Assembly: GCA_946008205.1 (NCBI GenBank)
Contig: CAMGAZ010000094.1
Span: 1 to 6,275 of the forward strand
From: an uncultured Clostridium sp.
Lineage (GTDB): Bacteria; Bacillota; Clostridia; TANB77; CAG-508
DNA: 6,275 nt
Direction of reading: 5' to 3'
Shown here: positions 1 through 6,042 of the stretch, piece by piece
How the letters are laid out: each line of letters begins with the position of its first letter
Position numbering within the stretch: position 1 is the first letter of the stretch
Position numbers and translations under genes: made by a program
The notes under the pieces: generated by a model
Databases searched by the model: none
Told to the model about the DNA's origin: nothing
What the model saw: the letters and a program-made list of their open reading frames with translations, nothing else

Positions 1-999
1 ATAAATAGATATAACTAGTGCAGGAATATAAATATAAGCTTCATTATAGCTAGAATCTACTAATAACGGAAAGGCAAAAGGCATGATTGCAATTAATCCA
101 AGAACTATAGCTTTTAAGAAGAATTTTATATCTTTATAAATACTATTGTAGTATTCTACTTTGTTTTCTTCTTTCAGTATTCTGGCTGCCGACTCTTTCC
201 ATGCAGTCGAAAAGAATCCATAAAATGTATATATAATATTTGGAAATTTATTTGCTATTGAATATAATCCATTAGCATTTGCTCCTATCATCCATGTTAG
301 CATAAGTCTATCTGACAAGCTTATAATTATCCAAGATAAATTATTTGGCACTAAAGGAATAGAATATCTAAGCATTTCTGACATTGTATTTTTATCTAAA
401 TCTTTATTGCTTATAAATTGTGGAAGATGTAACTTTATGAGTACTACTATAGCAGTTATACTATTGGCTACAGTATTAGACCACAACAAGCCATTCACTC
501 CCCATTTAAAGCCAACTATAAATACTATATTTAATGCAATTGTTGATGCACCCAAAATGAAGTTTGAAAAAGAATATAATTTTATTTTTCCAGTACCTCT
601 AGCAAGTGCATTACTTAACCCTATGAGAATATTTGAAATTATAAATAATAAGAATACAATAGCATATTCATATTGCATCATCCCCATTGCAATTCCTGCA
701 ATAAGAGTGAATATTATTGTTCCAACGGTTGTATATGCAATAGTCGCAGTTATTACTCTCTTCTTACTTTTTAAATCTTCAGCATCTATTAGGAATCTAA
801 ACATAGATTCTTCCATTAGCATAGTTATTATTGGTAACAAGAATGTTGATAGTGTTACTAAAAAGTCGTAAGTACCATATTCAGCTGTTGTTAGTTTAGA
901 TGTGTATAATCTTAACAGTAAGAATGATACTATTTGAGTGCTTAACTTTCCTATCGCTATTATTACAGTATTTTTTAATAATTGTTTCTTTTGATTCAT
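1..999 (-). CDS. Wzx/MATE-like polysaccharide flippase, 3' end cut off by window edge
   Basis: Reading the minus strand from the ATG at 999-997 gives 333 codons without a stop, running off the left edge, so the C-terminus (probably 100-150 residues) is missing. The product begins MNQKKQLLKNTVIIAIGKLS and is a multi-pass membrane protein. The N-terminal pattern of a short basic stretch, a first helix with IGKLSTQIVSF, then a loop with TAEYGTYDF is typical of the oligosaccharide flippase (Wzx, polysaccharide_synt) branch of the MOP superfamily. These proteins move lipid-linked sugar repeat units across the cytoplasmic membrane for capsule, exopolysaccharide or teichoic-type polymers. Other family-like segments are IPLVPNNLSW and SDRLMLTWMIGANANGLYSIANK, matching the usual 'SDR..L....G....G.Y..A.K' signature. 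A modest ribosome site, GGAAG (1006-1010), lies about 6 bases before the start, and a good promoter lies further upstream. Neighbouring polysaccharide genes would be expected beyond the left edge. The substrate cannot be inferred. Confidence 0.88.
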   Translation of the reverse strand, partial: MNQKKQLLKNTVIIAIGKLSTQIVSFLLLRLYTSKLTTAEYGTYDFLVTLSTFLLPIITMLMEESMFRFLIDAEDLKSKKRVITATIAYTTVGTIIFTLIAGIAMGMMQYEYAIVFLLFIISNILIGLSNALARGTGKIKLYSFSNFILGASTIALNIVFIVGFKWGVNGLLWSNTVANSITAIVVLIKLHLPQFISNKDLDKNTMSEMLRYSIPLVPNNLSWIIISLSDRLMLTWMIGANANGLYSIANKFPNIIYTFYGFFSTAWKESAARILKEENKVEYYNSIYKDIKFFLKAIVLGLIAIMPFAFPLLVDSSYNEAYIYIPALVISIY

Positions 1000-1046
1000 T
1001 TTACACTTCCATATCTATATTTATTAATGTATTATCATTTTTACAT

Positions 1047-1074
1047 ATTTTATCATACTATTATTTTCTGTCAA
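1047..1074 (-). promoter_or_regulatory. Sigma-A-type promoter for the flippase gene
   Basis: On the minus strand there is a perfect TTGACA (-35, bases 1074-1069), a 16-base spacer and TAAAAT (-10, bases 1052-1047, five of six consensus bases). It would start transcription about 40 bases before the flippase ATG. It lies just downstream of the stop codon of the 10-codon ORF at 1077-1109. Confidence 0.6.
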
Positions 1075-1076
1075 TA

Positions 1077-1109
1077 TTAACTTTTTTCATTTTGTAATAT
1101 ACGAACCAT
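1077..1109 (-). CDS. Possible 10-codon leader peptide or gene-start remnant
   Basis: A minus-strand ATG at 1109-1107 opens a 10-codon frame reading MVRILQNEKS, ending at TAA (1079-1077). It is preceded by AAGGAG (1121-1116) with a 6-base spacer, one of the best ribosome sites in the window and better than the one of the flippase itself. A possible promoter (TTGAAT, 16 bases, TATAAT) sits just upstream. I do not recognise the peptide. It could be a translated leader, a small protein, or the first codons of an older gene cut off when the neighbouring DNA was rearranged. A frame this short can also arise by chance, so only the ribosome site argues for it. Confidence 0.25.
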   Translation of the reverse strand: MVRILQNEKS

Positions 1110-1129
1110 AATGCTCTCCTTCTAAAAAT

Positions 1130-1157
1130 ATTATATATGAAATCTTATTAAATTCAA
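1130..1157 (-). promoter_or_regulatory. Possible second upstream promoter, minus strand
   Basis: Minus strand: TTGAAT (-35, bases 1157-1152, four of six consensus), a 16-base spacer and TATAAT (-10, bases 1135-1130, perfect). It would drive the 10-codon ORF and could read on into the flippase gene. In DNA this AT-rich such matches occur by chance, but the strong ribosome site directly downstream makes it more believable. Confidence 0.4.
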
Positions 1158-1165
1158 TGGGAGTA

Positions 1166-1194
1166 TGGAGAAATTTGGCGTTTTATAGTATAAT
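1166..1194 (+). promoter_or_regulatory. Probable promoter of the DUF4145-HD cassette
   Basis: Plus strand: TGGAGA (-35, four of six consensus), a 17-base spacer and a perfect TATAAT at 1189-1194, 30 bases before the ATG at 1225. It lies back to back with the minus-strand promoter at 1130-1157. The -35 is weak, so an activator or low basal expression is possible. No clear operator palindrome is visible. Confidence 0.5.
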
Positions 1195-1224
1195 ATTTTC
1201 AGCAAATATCTTGGAAGTTATTAT

Positions 1225-1596
1225 ATGATAAAGTTAAATCATTCAGCACCTATAAATTTTAAAGAAAGAGATTTTGATGATAAACTTAAAGAAGTTTCAC
1301 CACAATTTGTCAAAGTATATAATCAAGCATTGAAAGCCGAAGAATATTCATTAGATGAAATAGCTGGATTAGGTTATAGAAAAGCATTAGAATTCCTAAT
1401 AAAAGATTTTGCAATTTATAATAATCCAGAAAAATCTGAAGAAATAAAATCGACATGGATGATGAAATGCTTAAAAGATTATATTGATAATGATAAAGTC
1501 AAAACTCTTGCTGAAAAGTCAGAGTGGATAGGAAACGATGAGGCACATGATGCTGAAACTATGAAATCCAAAAAGGAGAATAATAAAAATGAGTAA
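1225..1596 (+). CDS. DUF4145-like small protein, first gene of a two-gene cassette
   Basis: A 123-residue soluble, mostly helical protein with no signal peptide or membrane segment. I recognise the DUF4145 pattern: an NQALKAEE segment (residues 34-41), the hallmark GLGYRKALEFLIKD (48-61), CLKDYI (82-87) and WIGNDEAH (101-108). DUF4145 proteins are of unknown biochemical role and are often found near restriction or defence genes. From memory the domain has been grouped with HEPN-like helical folds, but no R-x4-6-H RNase motif is visible here. The domain is usually longer beyond the GND.H motif, whereas this protein ends after a short charged tail (residues 109-123, rich in K, N and E). The CxxC zinc ribbon that some members carry at the N-terminus is also absent. 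The start is supported by GGAAG at 1213-1217. The last 8 bases overlap the following HD gene, implying coupled translation and a joint function. Confidence 0.75.
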   Translation: MIKLNHSAPINFKERDFDDKLKEVSPQFVKVYNQALKAEEYSLDEIAGLGYRKALEFLIKDFAIYNNPEKSEEIKSTWMMKCLKDYIDNDKVKTLAEKSEWIGNDEAHDAETMKSKKENNKNE

Positions 1597-2617
1597 ATAT
1601 TATGACAATACTAGCAAAGAAATAAAAGATTATTTTAAAATTTTAGAACCAAATTTTCCAGAATGGTTAAATGAATATATAGATACAAAAGAATTATTAT
1701 CACAGCAATATATAAGTGTTACTTGTGGCACTATTTATTCAGACTTATTTGAAAGCGATTTTTTCTTTTCAAGTCTAGACCATTCTGTTGCAGTTGCTTT
1801 AATTGTTTGGCATTTCACACATGATAAAAAACAAACTTTATCTGGATTATTTCACGATATAGCAACACCTGCATTTAAGCATTGTGTAGATTTTCTTAAT
1901 GGAGATTATATGACTCAAGAATCAACAGAGGATTTGACAACAGAAATAATAAAAAATTCAAAAGAAATTATGACCTTATTAAAAAGAGATAATATTAAAA
2001 TATCAGAGATAGATAATTATCATTTATATCCTATTGCTGATAATGATACGCCTAAATTATCTGCTGATAGATTAGAATATTCATTATCAAATGCTTTGTT
2101 TACATATAGGTTATTAGATTCAGAAAGTATCAAAGAAATCTATGATGATATTGAGATACAAACTAACGAAGAAAAAGAAATAGAGTTAGGATTTAAAACT
2201 AAAAAAATTGCTAGAAACTTTGTTAAGGTTACGAGCAGATTATCCGTTATATATCGCGAAAATAGAACTAGATATTCTATGCAATTAATTGCTGATATCC
2301 TAAAAAGATTAAGCGATGAAAACAAAATATCTAAAAAAGATTTATATGAATTAAAAGAAAGTGAAGTAATAGATATCATAGAATCTTCTAAATATAATGA
2401 TATATTTAATATTTGGAAAAATGCTAAAAAAGTAAAAATATCAAAAGAAGAACCTCAAAATGTTTATTATGTACATCATGGAGCAAAGATTAGATATATT
2501 GATCCACTATTTAATGGTGAAAGGATTTCAAAGTGTTGTAAAATTGCTAACAAAATGATAGAAAATAATTTATCTTACGATATGAATAATTATGTATATT
2601 TAGATTTTAATTTCTGA
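1589..2617 (+). CDS. HD-domain phosphohydrolase (dGTPase/dNTPase-like), second gene of the cassette
   Basis: A 342-residue cytosolic protein with an HD metal-dependent phosphohydrolase core. The expected metal ligands are all visible: H65 in LDHSVAVALI, H89-D90 in SGLFHDIATPAFKH, and D160 in LSADRLEYS. H98 in the TPAFKH segment corresponds to the 'PPFGH/PxFSH' stretch of dGTPase-type HD enzymes. Further family-like segments are QESTEDLTTEII (110-121), YPIADNDTPKLSADRLEY (147-164) and KIRYIDP (300-306, AKIRYIDP from 299). The active site therefore looks intact. Likely chemistry is hydrolysis of a nucleotide or other phosphoester, but the substrate is not predictable from the sequence. The ATG overlaps the end of the DUF4145-like gene by 8 bases, and AAGGAG (1573-1578) lies 10 bases before it, inside the upstream gene. 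The gene converges on tRNA-Gly(CCC), 36 bases away, with no good terminator in between. Its strand is opposite to all flanking genes, consistent with acquisition as a cassette. Confidence 0.85.
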   Translation: MSKYYDNTSKEIKDYFKILEPNFPEWLNEYIDTKELLSQQYISVTCGTIYSDLFESDFFFSSLDHSVAVALIVWHFTHDKKQTLSGLFHDIATPAFKHCVDFLNGDYMTQESTEDLTTEIIKNSKEIMTLLKRDNIKISEIDNYHLYPIADNDTPKLSADRLEYSLSNALFTYRLLDSESIKEIYDDIEIQTNEEKEIELGFKTKKIARNFVKVTSRLSVIYRENRTRYSMQLIADILKRLSDENKISKKDLYELKESEVIDIIESSKYNDIFNIWKNAKKVKISKEEPQNVYYVHHGAKIRYIDPLFNGERISKCCKIANKMIENNLSYDMNNYVYLDFNF

Positions 2618-2653
2618 TAATAAAGGGTATGGAAATTCCCAATAATCTTCAAA

Positions 2654-2727
2654 TGGAGCAGATGAGGGGAATCGAACCCCCATTGTCGCCTTGGGAAGGC
2701 AATGTTCTACCACTAAACTACATCTGC
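2654..2727 (-). tRNA. tRNA-Gly (anticodon CCC)
   Basis: A 74-base minus-strand tRNA with encoded CCA. The acceptor arm GCAGATG pairs perfectly with CATCTGC, followed by the discriminator T and CCA. The anticodon stem TTGCC/GGCGA encloses the loop TTCCCAA, giving anticodon CCC (reads GGG). The T-arm carries GGTTCGATTCC and the D-arm TAGTTTAGTGGTAGAA. It has its own promoter at 2736-2763. Its 3' end faces the HD gene cassette. Confidence 0.96.
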
Positions 2728-2735
2728 ATGATTAT

Positions 2736-2763
2736 ATTTTATCACTTCTATATATTTTTTCAA
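2736..2763 (-). promoter_or_regulatory. Promoter of tRNA-Gly(CCC)
   Basis: Minus strand: TTGAAA (bases 2763-2758, five of six consensus), a 16-base spacer and TAAAAT (2741-2736, five of six). Transcription would begin within a few bases of the mature tRNA 5' end at 2727. A terminator-like hairpin separates this from the upstream tRNA, so the two tRNAs appear to be separate units. Confidence 0.6.
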
Positions 2764-2810
2764 GTATTATTTCGAACTTTTTTAACTTTGTTTTTATGGG
2801 ATGTTGCCAT

Positions 2811-2858
2811 GTAAAATAAAAAACTCCACAAGTATTGAAAACAATATTGTAGAGTTTT
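2811..2858 (-). terminator. Rho-independent terminator after tRNA-Gly(UCC)
   Basis: Arms 2820-2837 and 2842-2858 form a long stem with a 4-base loop. It has one G-U-type position and one bulged base, and is otherwise complementary (AAAACTC, ACAA and TATTG blocks). Read on the minus strand the stem is followed by a T-rich tract (bases 2823-2811, TTTTTTATTTTA). It begins 7 bases past the CCA end of the UCC tRNA. Confidence 0.75.
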
Positions 2859-2864
2859 GCTATT

Positions 2865-2938
<74 letters not shown>

Positions 2939-2958
2939 ATTTCCTAACGACATTTATT

Positions 2959-2987
2959 ATTATAACGAATAAAATTAAATTTGTCAA
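2959..2987 (-). promoter_or_regulatory. Consensus sigma-A promoter of tRNA-Gly(UCC)
   Basis: Minus strand: a perfect TTGACA (2987-2982), an ideal 17-base spacer and a perfect TATAAT (2964-2959), 20 bases before the tRNA 5' end. This is the strongest promoter visible in the window, as expected for a stable RNA gene. Confidence 0.85.
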
Positions 2988-2997
2988 TAGTAATTTT

Positions 2998-3055
2998 GAA
3001 ATTTTTTAAAATTTTACTACCATCCACTTTTTACATGTATGAATGGTAGTAAAAT
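2998..3055 (-). terminator. Terminator-like hairpin after xerD
   Basis: A perfect 13-base inverted repeat (ATTTTACTACCAT at 3011-3023 and its complement at 3043-3055) encloses a 19-base loop, starting 15 bases past the xerD stop codon. On the minus strand it is followed by TTTAAAAAATTTC, a broken rather than clean T-tract, so termination may be partial. It separates xerD from the tRNA promoter. Confidence 0.55.
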
Positions 3056-3070
3056 AGTGTATATTACATT

Positions 3071-3952
3071 TTATGCTCTTGGATGAGCCTTTTTATATTC
3101 GTTTTTTATGCCTGGATCTTGGAATTGCATATATACTTGTGTAGAAGATATATCTGAATGTCCAAGCATTGTCTGAATAGCTTTTAAATCAGCTCCATTT
3201 TGTAATAAATGTGTTGCAAAAGAATGTCTTAATACATGTGGTGTTATATCTTTTTCTATATGTGCTTGTTCTTTATAATATTTAACTATTTTCCAGAAGC
3301 CTTGCCTTGTTAATCTTGTTCCGTTAACATTAACAAATAGTGCTTCTTCATTCTCATCTCTTATTAAATATGGTCTAGCATCCTCTATATACTCTTTTAA
3401 CGCTTTTAGTGACATTGAACCTAGAGGGATGTTTCTTGCCTTATTTCTTCCTCTGCACACAACATATCCTTCATCTATTTTAACATCATCTATATCTAAT
3501 GATATCATTTCTGTAACTCTCATTCCTGTAGCATATGCAAATTCTAGCATTGCTTTGTCTCTAGTCCCTTTTAGATCAACATCTTTAGGTTGATCCAATA
3601 ATAATTCAACTTCTTTTGAAGTTAATATATTTGGTACTCTTTTATTTATTTTAGGTGATTCAATTGTCATCGTTGGGTCTTTCTTTACTTTTTTTACTCT
3701 TATTAAATATTGGTAGAAAGATCTTATTGAAGCTAGACTTCTTGAAATAGTAGATTCTTTTTTGTTTTCCTCTCTTAAATATTCCATGTATTCTAGTATA
3801 GTCTCTTCAGTTGCTTTTAAATAGTTGATTTTGTTATCTGATACGTATTTTTCGTATTGCTCTATATCTCTTCTGTATGATTGAAGTGTATTATCCGATA
3901 ATTTCTTGTCATCTCTAAGAAAATCTAAAAAAAGTTTAACTTGCTTTTCCAT
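3071..3952 (-). CDS. xerD: Tyrosine site-specific recombinase XerD
   Basis: A complete 293-residue tyrosine recombinase, the usual length for XerC/XerD. The N-terminal SAM-like core-binding domain (about residues 1-90) contains SDNTLQSYRRDI and TISRSLASIRSFYQYL. The catalytic domain (about 108-293) carries every expected residue: R145 in ATGMRVTE, K171 in GRNKARNIPL, H239 and R242 in TPHVLRHSFATHLL, H265 in LGHSD, and the nucleophile Y274 in TQVYMQF. Xer recombinases resolve chromosome dimers at the dif site with FtsK at the division septum. The tail (after Y274, ending EYKKAHPRA) resembles XerD more than XerC. The neighbourhood agrees: in Bacillus and Clostridia xerD commonly lies near spoIIM. 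The start has a good ribosome site GGGGAG (3963-3958). It is therefore probably the housekeeping enzyme, not an integrase belonging to the nearby plus-strand cassette, though a Xer-like integrase cannot be fully excluded. Confidence 0.92.
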   Translation of the reverse strand: MEKQVKLFLDFLRDDKKLSDNTLQSYRRDIEQYEKYVSDNKINYLKATEETILEYMEYLREENKKESTISRSLASIRSFYQYLIRVKKVKKDPTMTIESPKINKRVPNILTSKEVELLLDQPKDVDLKGTRDKAMLEFAYATGMRVTEMISLDIDDVKIDEGYVVCRGRNKARNIPLGSMSLKALKEYIEDARPYLIRDENEEALFVNVNGTRLTRQGFWKIVKYYKEQAHIEKDITPHVLRHSFATHLLQNGADLKAIQTMLGHSDISSTQVYMQFQDPGIKNEYKKAHPRA

Positions 3953-4012
3953 TTGAACTCCCCTATTCTATTTATATATGTGTATGTTTTATAAATTTTT
4001 TAATTTACATAA

Positions 4013-4043
4013 CTTATACATGTTATATCAAAATATTTGTCAA
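4013..4043 (-). promoter_or_regulatory. Possible xerD promoter
   Basis: Minus strand: a perfect TTGACA (4043-4038). The best -10 is TATAAG (4018-4013), 19 bases away, which is longer than ideal. A poorer hexamer, TGTATA, sits at the ideal 17 bases. It lies about 60 bases before the xerD ATG in the 198-base gap to spoIIM, so xerD may be expressed independently of the genes upstream. Confidence 0.4.
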
Positions 4044-4100
4044 TTGTAAATACATTTTCACAAATTTCTACAATTTATTTTTATCAATTCATAATTAATC

Positions 4101-4129
4101 AAGATTTTTACTTGAAGAACAAAAATCTT
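4101..4129. repeat. Inverted repeat in the spoIIM-xerD gap
   Basis: AAGATTTTT (4101-4109) and its exact complement AAAAATCTT (4121-4129) flank an 11-base loop, 22 bases past the spoIIM stop codon. The stem is almost all A-T and no T-run follows it on the minus strand, so it is at best a weak terminator or transcript-stabilising hairpin. The rest of the gap holds the xerD promoter candidate and nothing else I can identify. Confidence 0.35.
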
Positions 4130-4150
4130 AATAAGCTTGTAATAATACGT

Positions 4151-4746
4151 TTAACAATATTTTAATAAAATTTGGCTTAAATTTCCTGACATATAAGTCT
4201 CCACTACTGACGAACATAGTAATATTACTAGCATAAGTAAAGAAAATATTGTATGTTTTATTATTTGAACTTTTATGTTTTCTTTTCTTCTGTCCTCCAT
4301 GATTAATCTATATAATTTTATACCACTTACTGCTAAAGTTATGATTGTTGGTATGTAAATTATATTTTGAAATAACATAGTTGAAATTATAAATATTATT
4401 GCTTTTCCTGTTCCTATAGTTGCAGTAACAGCGGATATTGTATAACCTATACAATATCCCTTGTATCCAATTACTAAATATATTAAAGGCACTCCTATTA
4501 CAGTCGACCCCAAGAACCATAACAATATTGCAATGCACACATTGTTAATCATTGAGGAAGATAATAACTCTTTTGTAGAAATCTGATAATTTTCTTTTAC
4601 AGAGTTTATAAAGTTATTAATATAACTGCTTATTTGATTTGATTGTGTTTCCTTGGAATTAGATAAATTTTAGCATTTTCTCTTATGTATTCAAATATTA
4701 TATTTCGTACTCTATGTTCACTATTTTTTCTTGATGTTCTTCTCAT
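4151..4746 (-). pseudogene. spoIIM: Broken stage II sporulation protein M (spoIIM): internal deletion with frameshift
   Basis: SpoIIM is the membrane subunit of the SpoIID-SpoIIM-SpoIIP peptidoglycan-remodelling complex needed for engulfment during sporulation. A clear start exists: ATG at 4746-4744 after a strong AGGAGG (4757-4752), encoding MRRTSRKNSE then FEYIRENAKIYLI, closely resembling the SpoIIM N-terminus. That frame then stops at 4632-4630 after 38 codons. The rest of the protein is in another frame, open from base 4669 to the TAA at 4153-4151. It reads NLSNSKETQSNQISSYINNF, then four or so membrane segments containing WFLGSTVIGVPLIYL, YKGYCIGYTISA and the family signature LFQNIIYIP. 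The frame switch falls within 4657-4669. The first transmembrane helix, which should follow KIYLI, is absent from both frames, so this is a deletion of roughly 50-70 bases, not a single-base error. An internal ATG at 4552 would give a 133-residue fragment, but it has no ribosome site. Intact family members are about 200-215 residues. Confidence 0.8.
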
Positions 4747-4755
4747 TCTCTCCTC

Positions 4756-4797
4756 CTAAGATTATTTTTATACATAATGTCTATTCAATAATCTTAG
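4756..4797 (-). repeat. 11-bp hairpin running into the spoIIM ribosome site
   Basis: A perfect 11-base inverted repeat (CTAAGATTATT at 4756-4766, AATAATCTTAG at 4787-4797) with a 20-base loop fills most of the 69-base gap between the EndoQ-like gene and spoIIM. On the minus strand the second arm ends exactly on the first two bases of AGGAGG. No T-run follows, so it is not an ordinary terminator. It could limit ribosome access to spoIIM or protect the 3' end of the upstream message. This is inference from position only. Confidence 0.5.
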
Positions 4798-4815
4798 AAT
4801 TAGAACTTATTTTAT

Positions 4816-6009
4816 TTATTCTACAGATACTTTTCCGTAGTTTCCTCCGCCACCTGCTTGTATTCTCATTTTTCCTTCTCTTGAAGCTATTACCTCAGAA
4901 GCAACCTTTTCTCCTACAACTGCCTCTATGTCGTCTTTTGATAAATTATGTAATATAGTCATTTCTGTTCCAAATTGATTTAACAACTTATCAATTGTTT
5001 TTGCTCCAAGCCCTGGTATAAATGTAAGAGGAACCTGGTATATATATGGAGGTCTTTGTTTAGGGCTTTTACTTACTTTCTTGTCTTTAATTAGCTCTAT
5101 TCTATCAAATACTCCGAATGTGACTTTATCGCTACCACAATAAGGGCATATTTCTACAGGTTCTTTTGTCTCTATTACTTGATTACAATTATCACAAAAA
5201 GTTCTATGATATTTGCCAAGTTTTGGATCTAACCCATAATTACATATAACTTTCCTTCCATCTTCTCCTTTTAGCGCTTTTACAATTTCTTTAAAGCTTA
5301 TATCTTTTACTAACATTTTATTATATTCTCTTGCTATTTTTGGAAGCGAATGGGCATCTGAGTTTGTAACAAAAGTTTTATCCTCTAATTCCGAAATCAT
5401 ATCTGCCAAATATGTATCTGCACTCAAGCCCAATTCGATGGCAAATATTTTATTAAATTTTTCTTTGAATATATCTTTCATTCTATCAACACAATTGCCA
5501 TAGTAACTTTTAAATGGCGTAAAACAATGTGCAGGAATTAATATTCCATTGTATTTTTCAACTATATCTATTAATTCATATCCTGACACATTTGATCTTT
5601 GCGTACTTAATGTTATATTTTTTATATGATGACTCATTTCTTCTGAAAATGCTTTTATATCAGATAAATGTGGGAAGAAACATACATTATGAGCAGCTCC
5701 ACATTTTCCGTTTCTACTAACTTCTGACGTCTCTACTTCACTTCCTAATAATATACACACCTTGTCTTTATATATTATTCCACCATCTTCTATTTCGTAA
5801 GCTTCTCCTGTCTTTAAAAAGTTTTCTATATCTTCAATTACATATGGAGACGCGCAGTCTATAACTCCTACTACATTAATTCCTTTTCTATCGGCACATT
5901 CTCTTGCTATGTTTGCAAAATTCAAACTTCTTGCCGCTGTTATTTTTATTGGTTTTCCACTTTCACTTCTTCCTATATGAACGTGCAAATCTGCAAATAT
6001 TTCTTCCAT
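4816..6009 (-). CDS. Endonuclease Q-like PHP-domain DNA repair nuclease
   Basis: A complete 397-residue soluble protein. The N-terminal PHP phosphoesterase domain (about residues 1-260) shows DLHVHIG (H9, H11), LGSEVE (E91), AAHNVCFFPH (H107), PAHCFTP (H161) and TNSDAHS (D218, H220), which together supply the expected metal ligands. A four-cysteine zinc site follows (C272, C275, C288, C291). A helix-hairpin-helix-like segment, FIPGLGAKTIDKLL (330-343), comes next, and a glycine-rich end, QAGGGGNYGKV. This order of PHP, zinc site, HhH and GGGG tail is that of endonuclease Q and the bacterial family to which Bacillus YqxK belongs. EndoQ nicks DNA 5' of deaminated bases (uracil, hypoxanthine, xanthine) and abasic sites, starting repair. 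The ATG has a good AGGAG (6020-6016), 6 bases away. It lies upstream of spoIIM on the same strand. No clear promoter is visible in the 45 bases after the terminator at 6043-6072, so read-through expression is possible. Confidence 0.85.
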   Translation of the reverse strand: MEEIFADLHVHIGRSESGKPIKITAARSLNFANIARECADRKGINVVGVIDCASPYVIEDIENFLKTGEAYEIEDGGIIYKDKVCILLGSEVETSEVSRNGKCGAAHNVCFFPHLSDIKAFSEEMSHHIKNITLSTQRSNVSGYELIDIVEKYNGILIPAHCFTPFKSYYGNCVDRMKDIFKEKFNKIFAIELGLSADTYLADMISELEDKTFVTNSDAHSLPKIAREYNKMLVKDISFKEIVKALKGEDGRKVICNYGLDPKLGKYHRTFCDNCNQVIETKEPVEICPYCGSDKVTFGVFDRIELIKDKKVSKSPKQRPPYIYQVPLTFIPGLGAKTIDKLLNQFGTEMTILHNLSKDDIEAVVGEKVASEVIASREGKMRIQAGGGGNYGKVSVE

Positions 6010-6042
6010 TTCTATCTCCTCTTATTTTTGTATTTCACTTTT

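Noticed and set aside
407..871. 154-codon plus-strand open frame
   Set aside because: It lies entirely opposite the flippase gene, which is clearly recognisable on the minus strand. The plus-strand frame has no ribosome site and its composition is what antisense of a membrane protein gives.
2625..2639. Hairpin GGG...CCC as a terminator between the HD gene and tRNA-Gly(CCC)
   Set aside because: Only three strong base pairs can form and no proper T-run follows in either direction.
3071..3952. Recombinase as the integrase of a mobile element carrying the plus-strand cassette
   Set aside because: Length, tail and the spoIIM neighbourhood fit housekeeping XerD. The two tRNA genes separate it from the cassette, and no attachment-site repeat of the tRNA 3' end was found at the far side of the cassette.
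4308..4538. 76-codon minus-strand open frame
   Set aside because: It is an out-of-frame shadow of the C-terminal part of spoIIM, which has the recognisable family motifs in the other frame.
4151..4552. A free-standing 133-residue membrane protein starting at the ATG at 4552
   Set aside because: The frame continues upstream with SpoIIM-like sequence to base 4669, there is no ribosome site before 4552, and the true start with AGGAGG is at 4746. It is the C-terminal part of a broken spoIIM.
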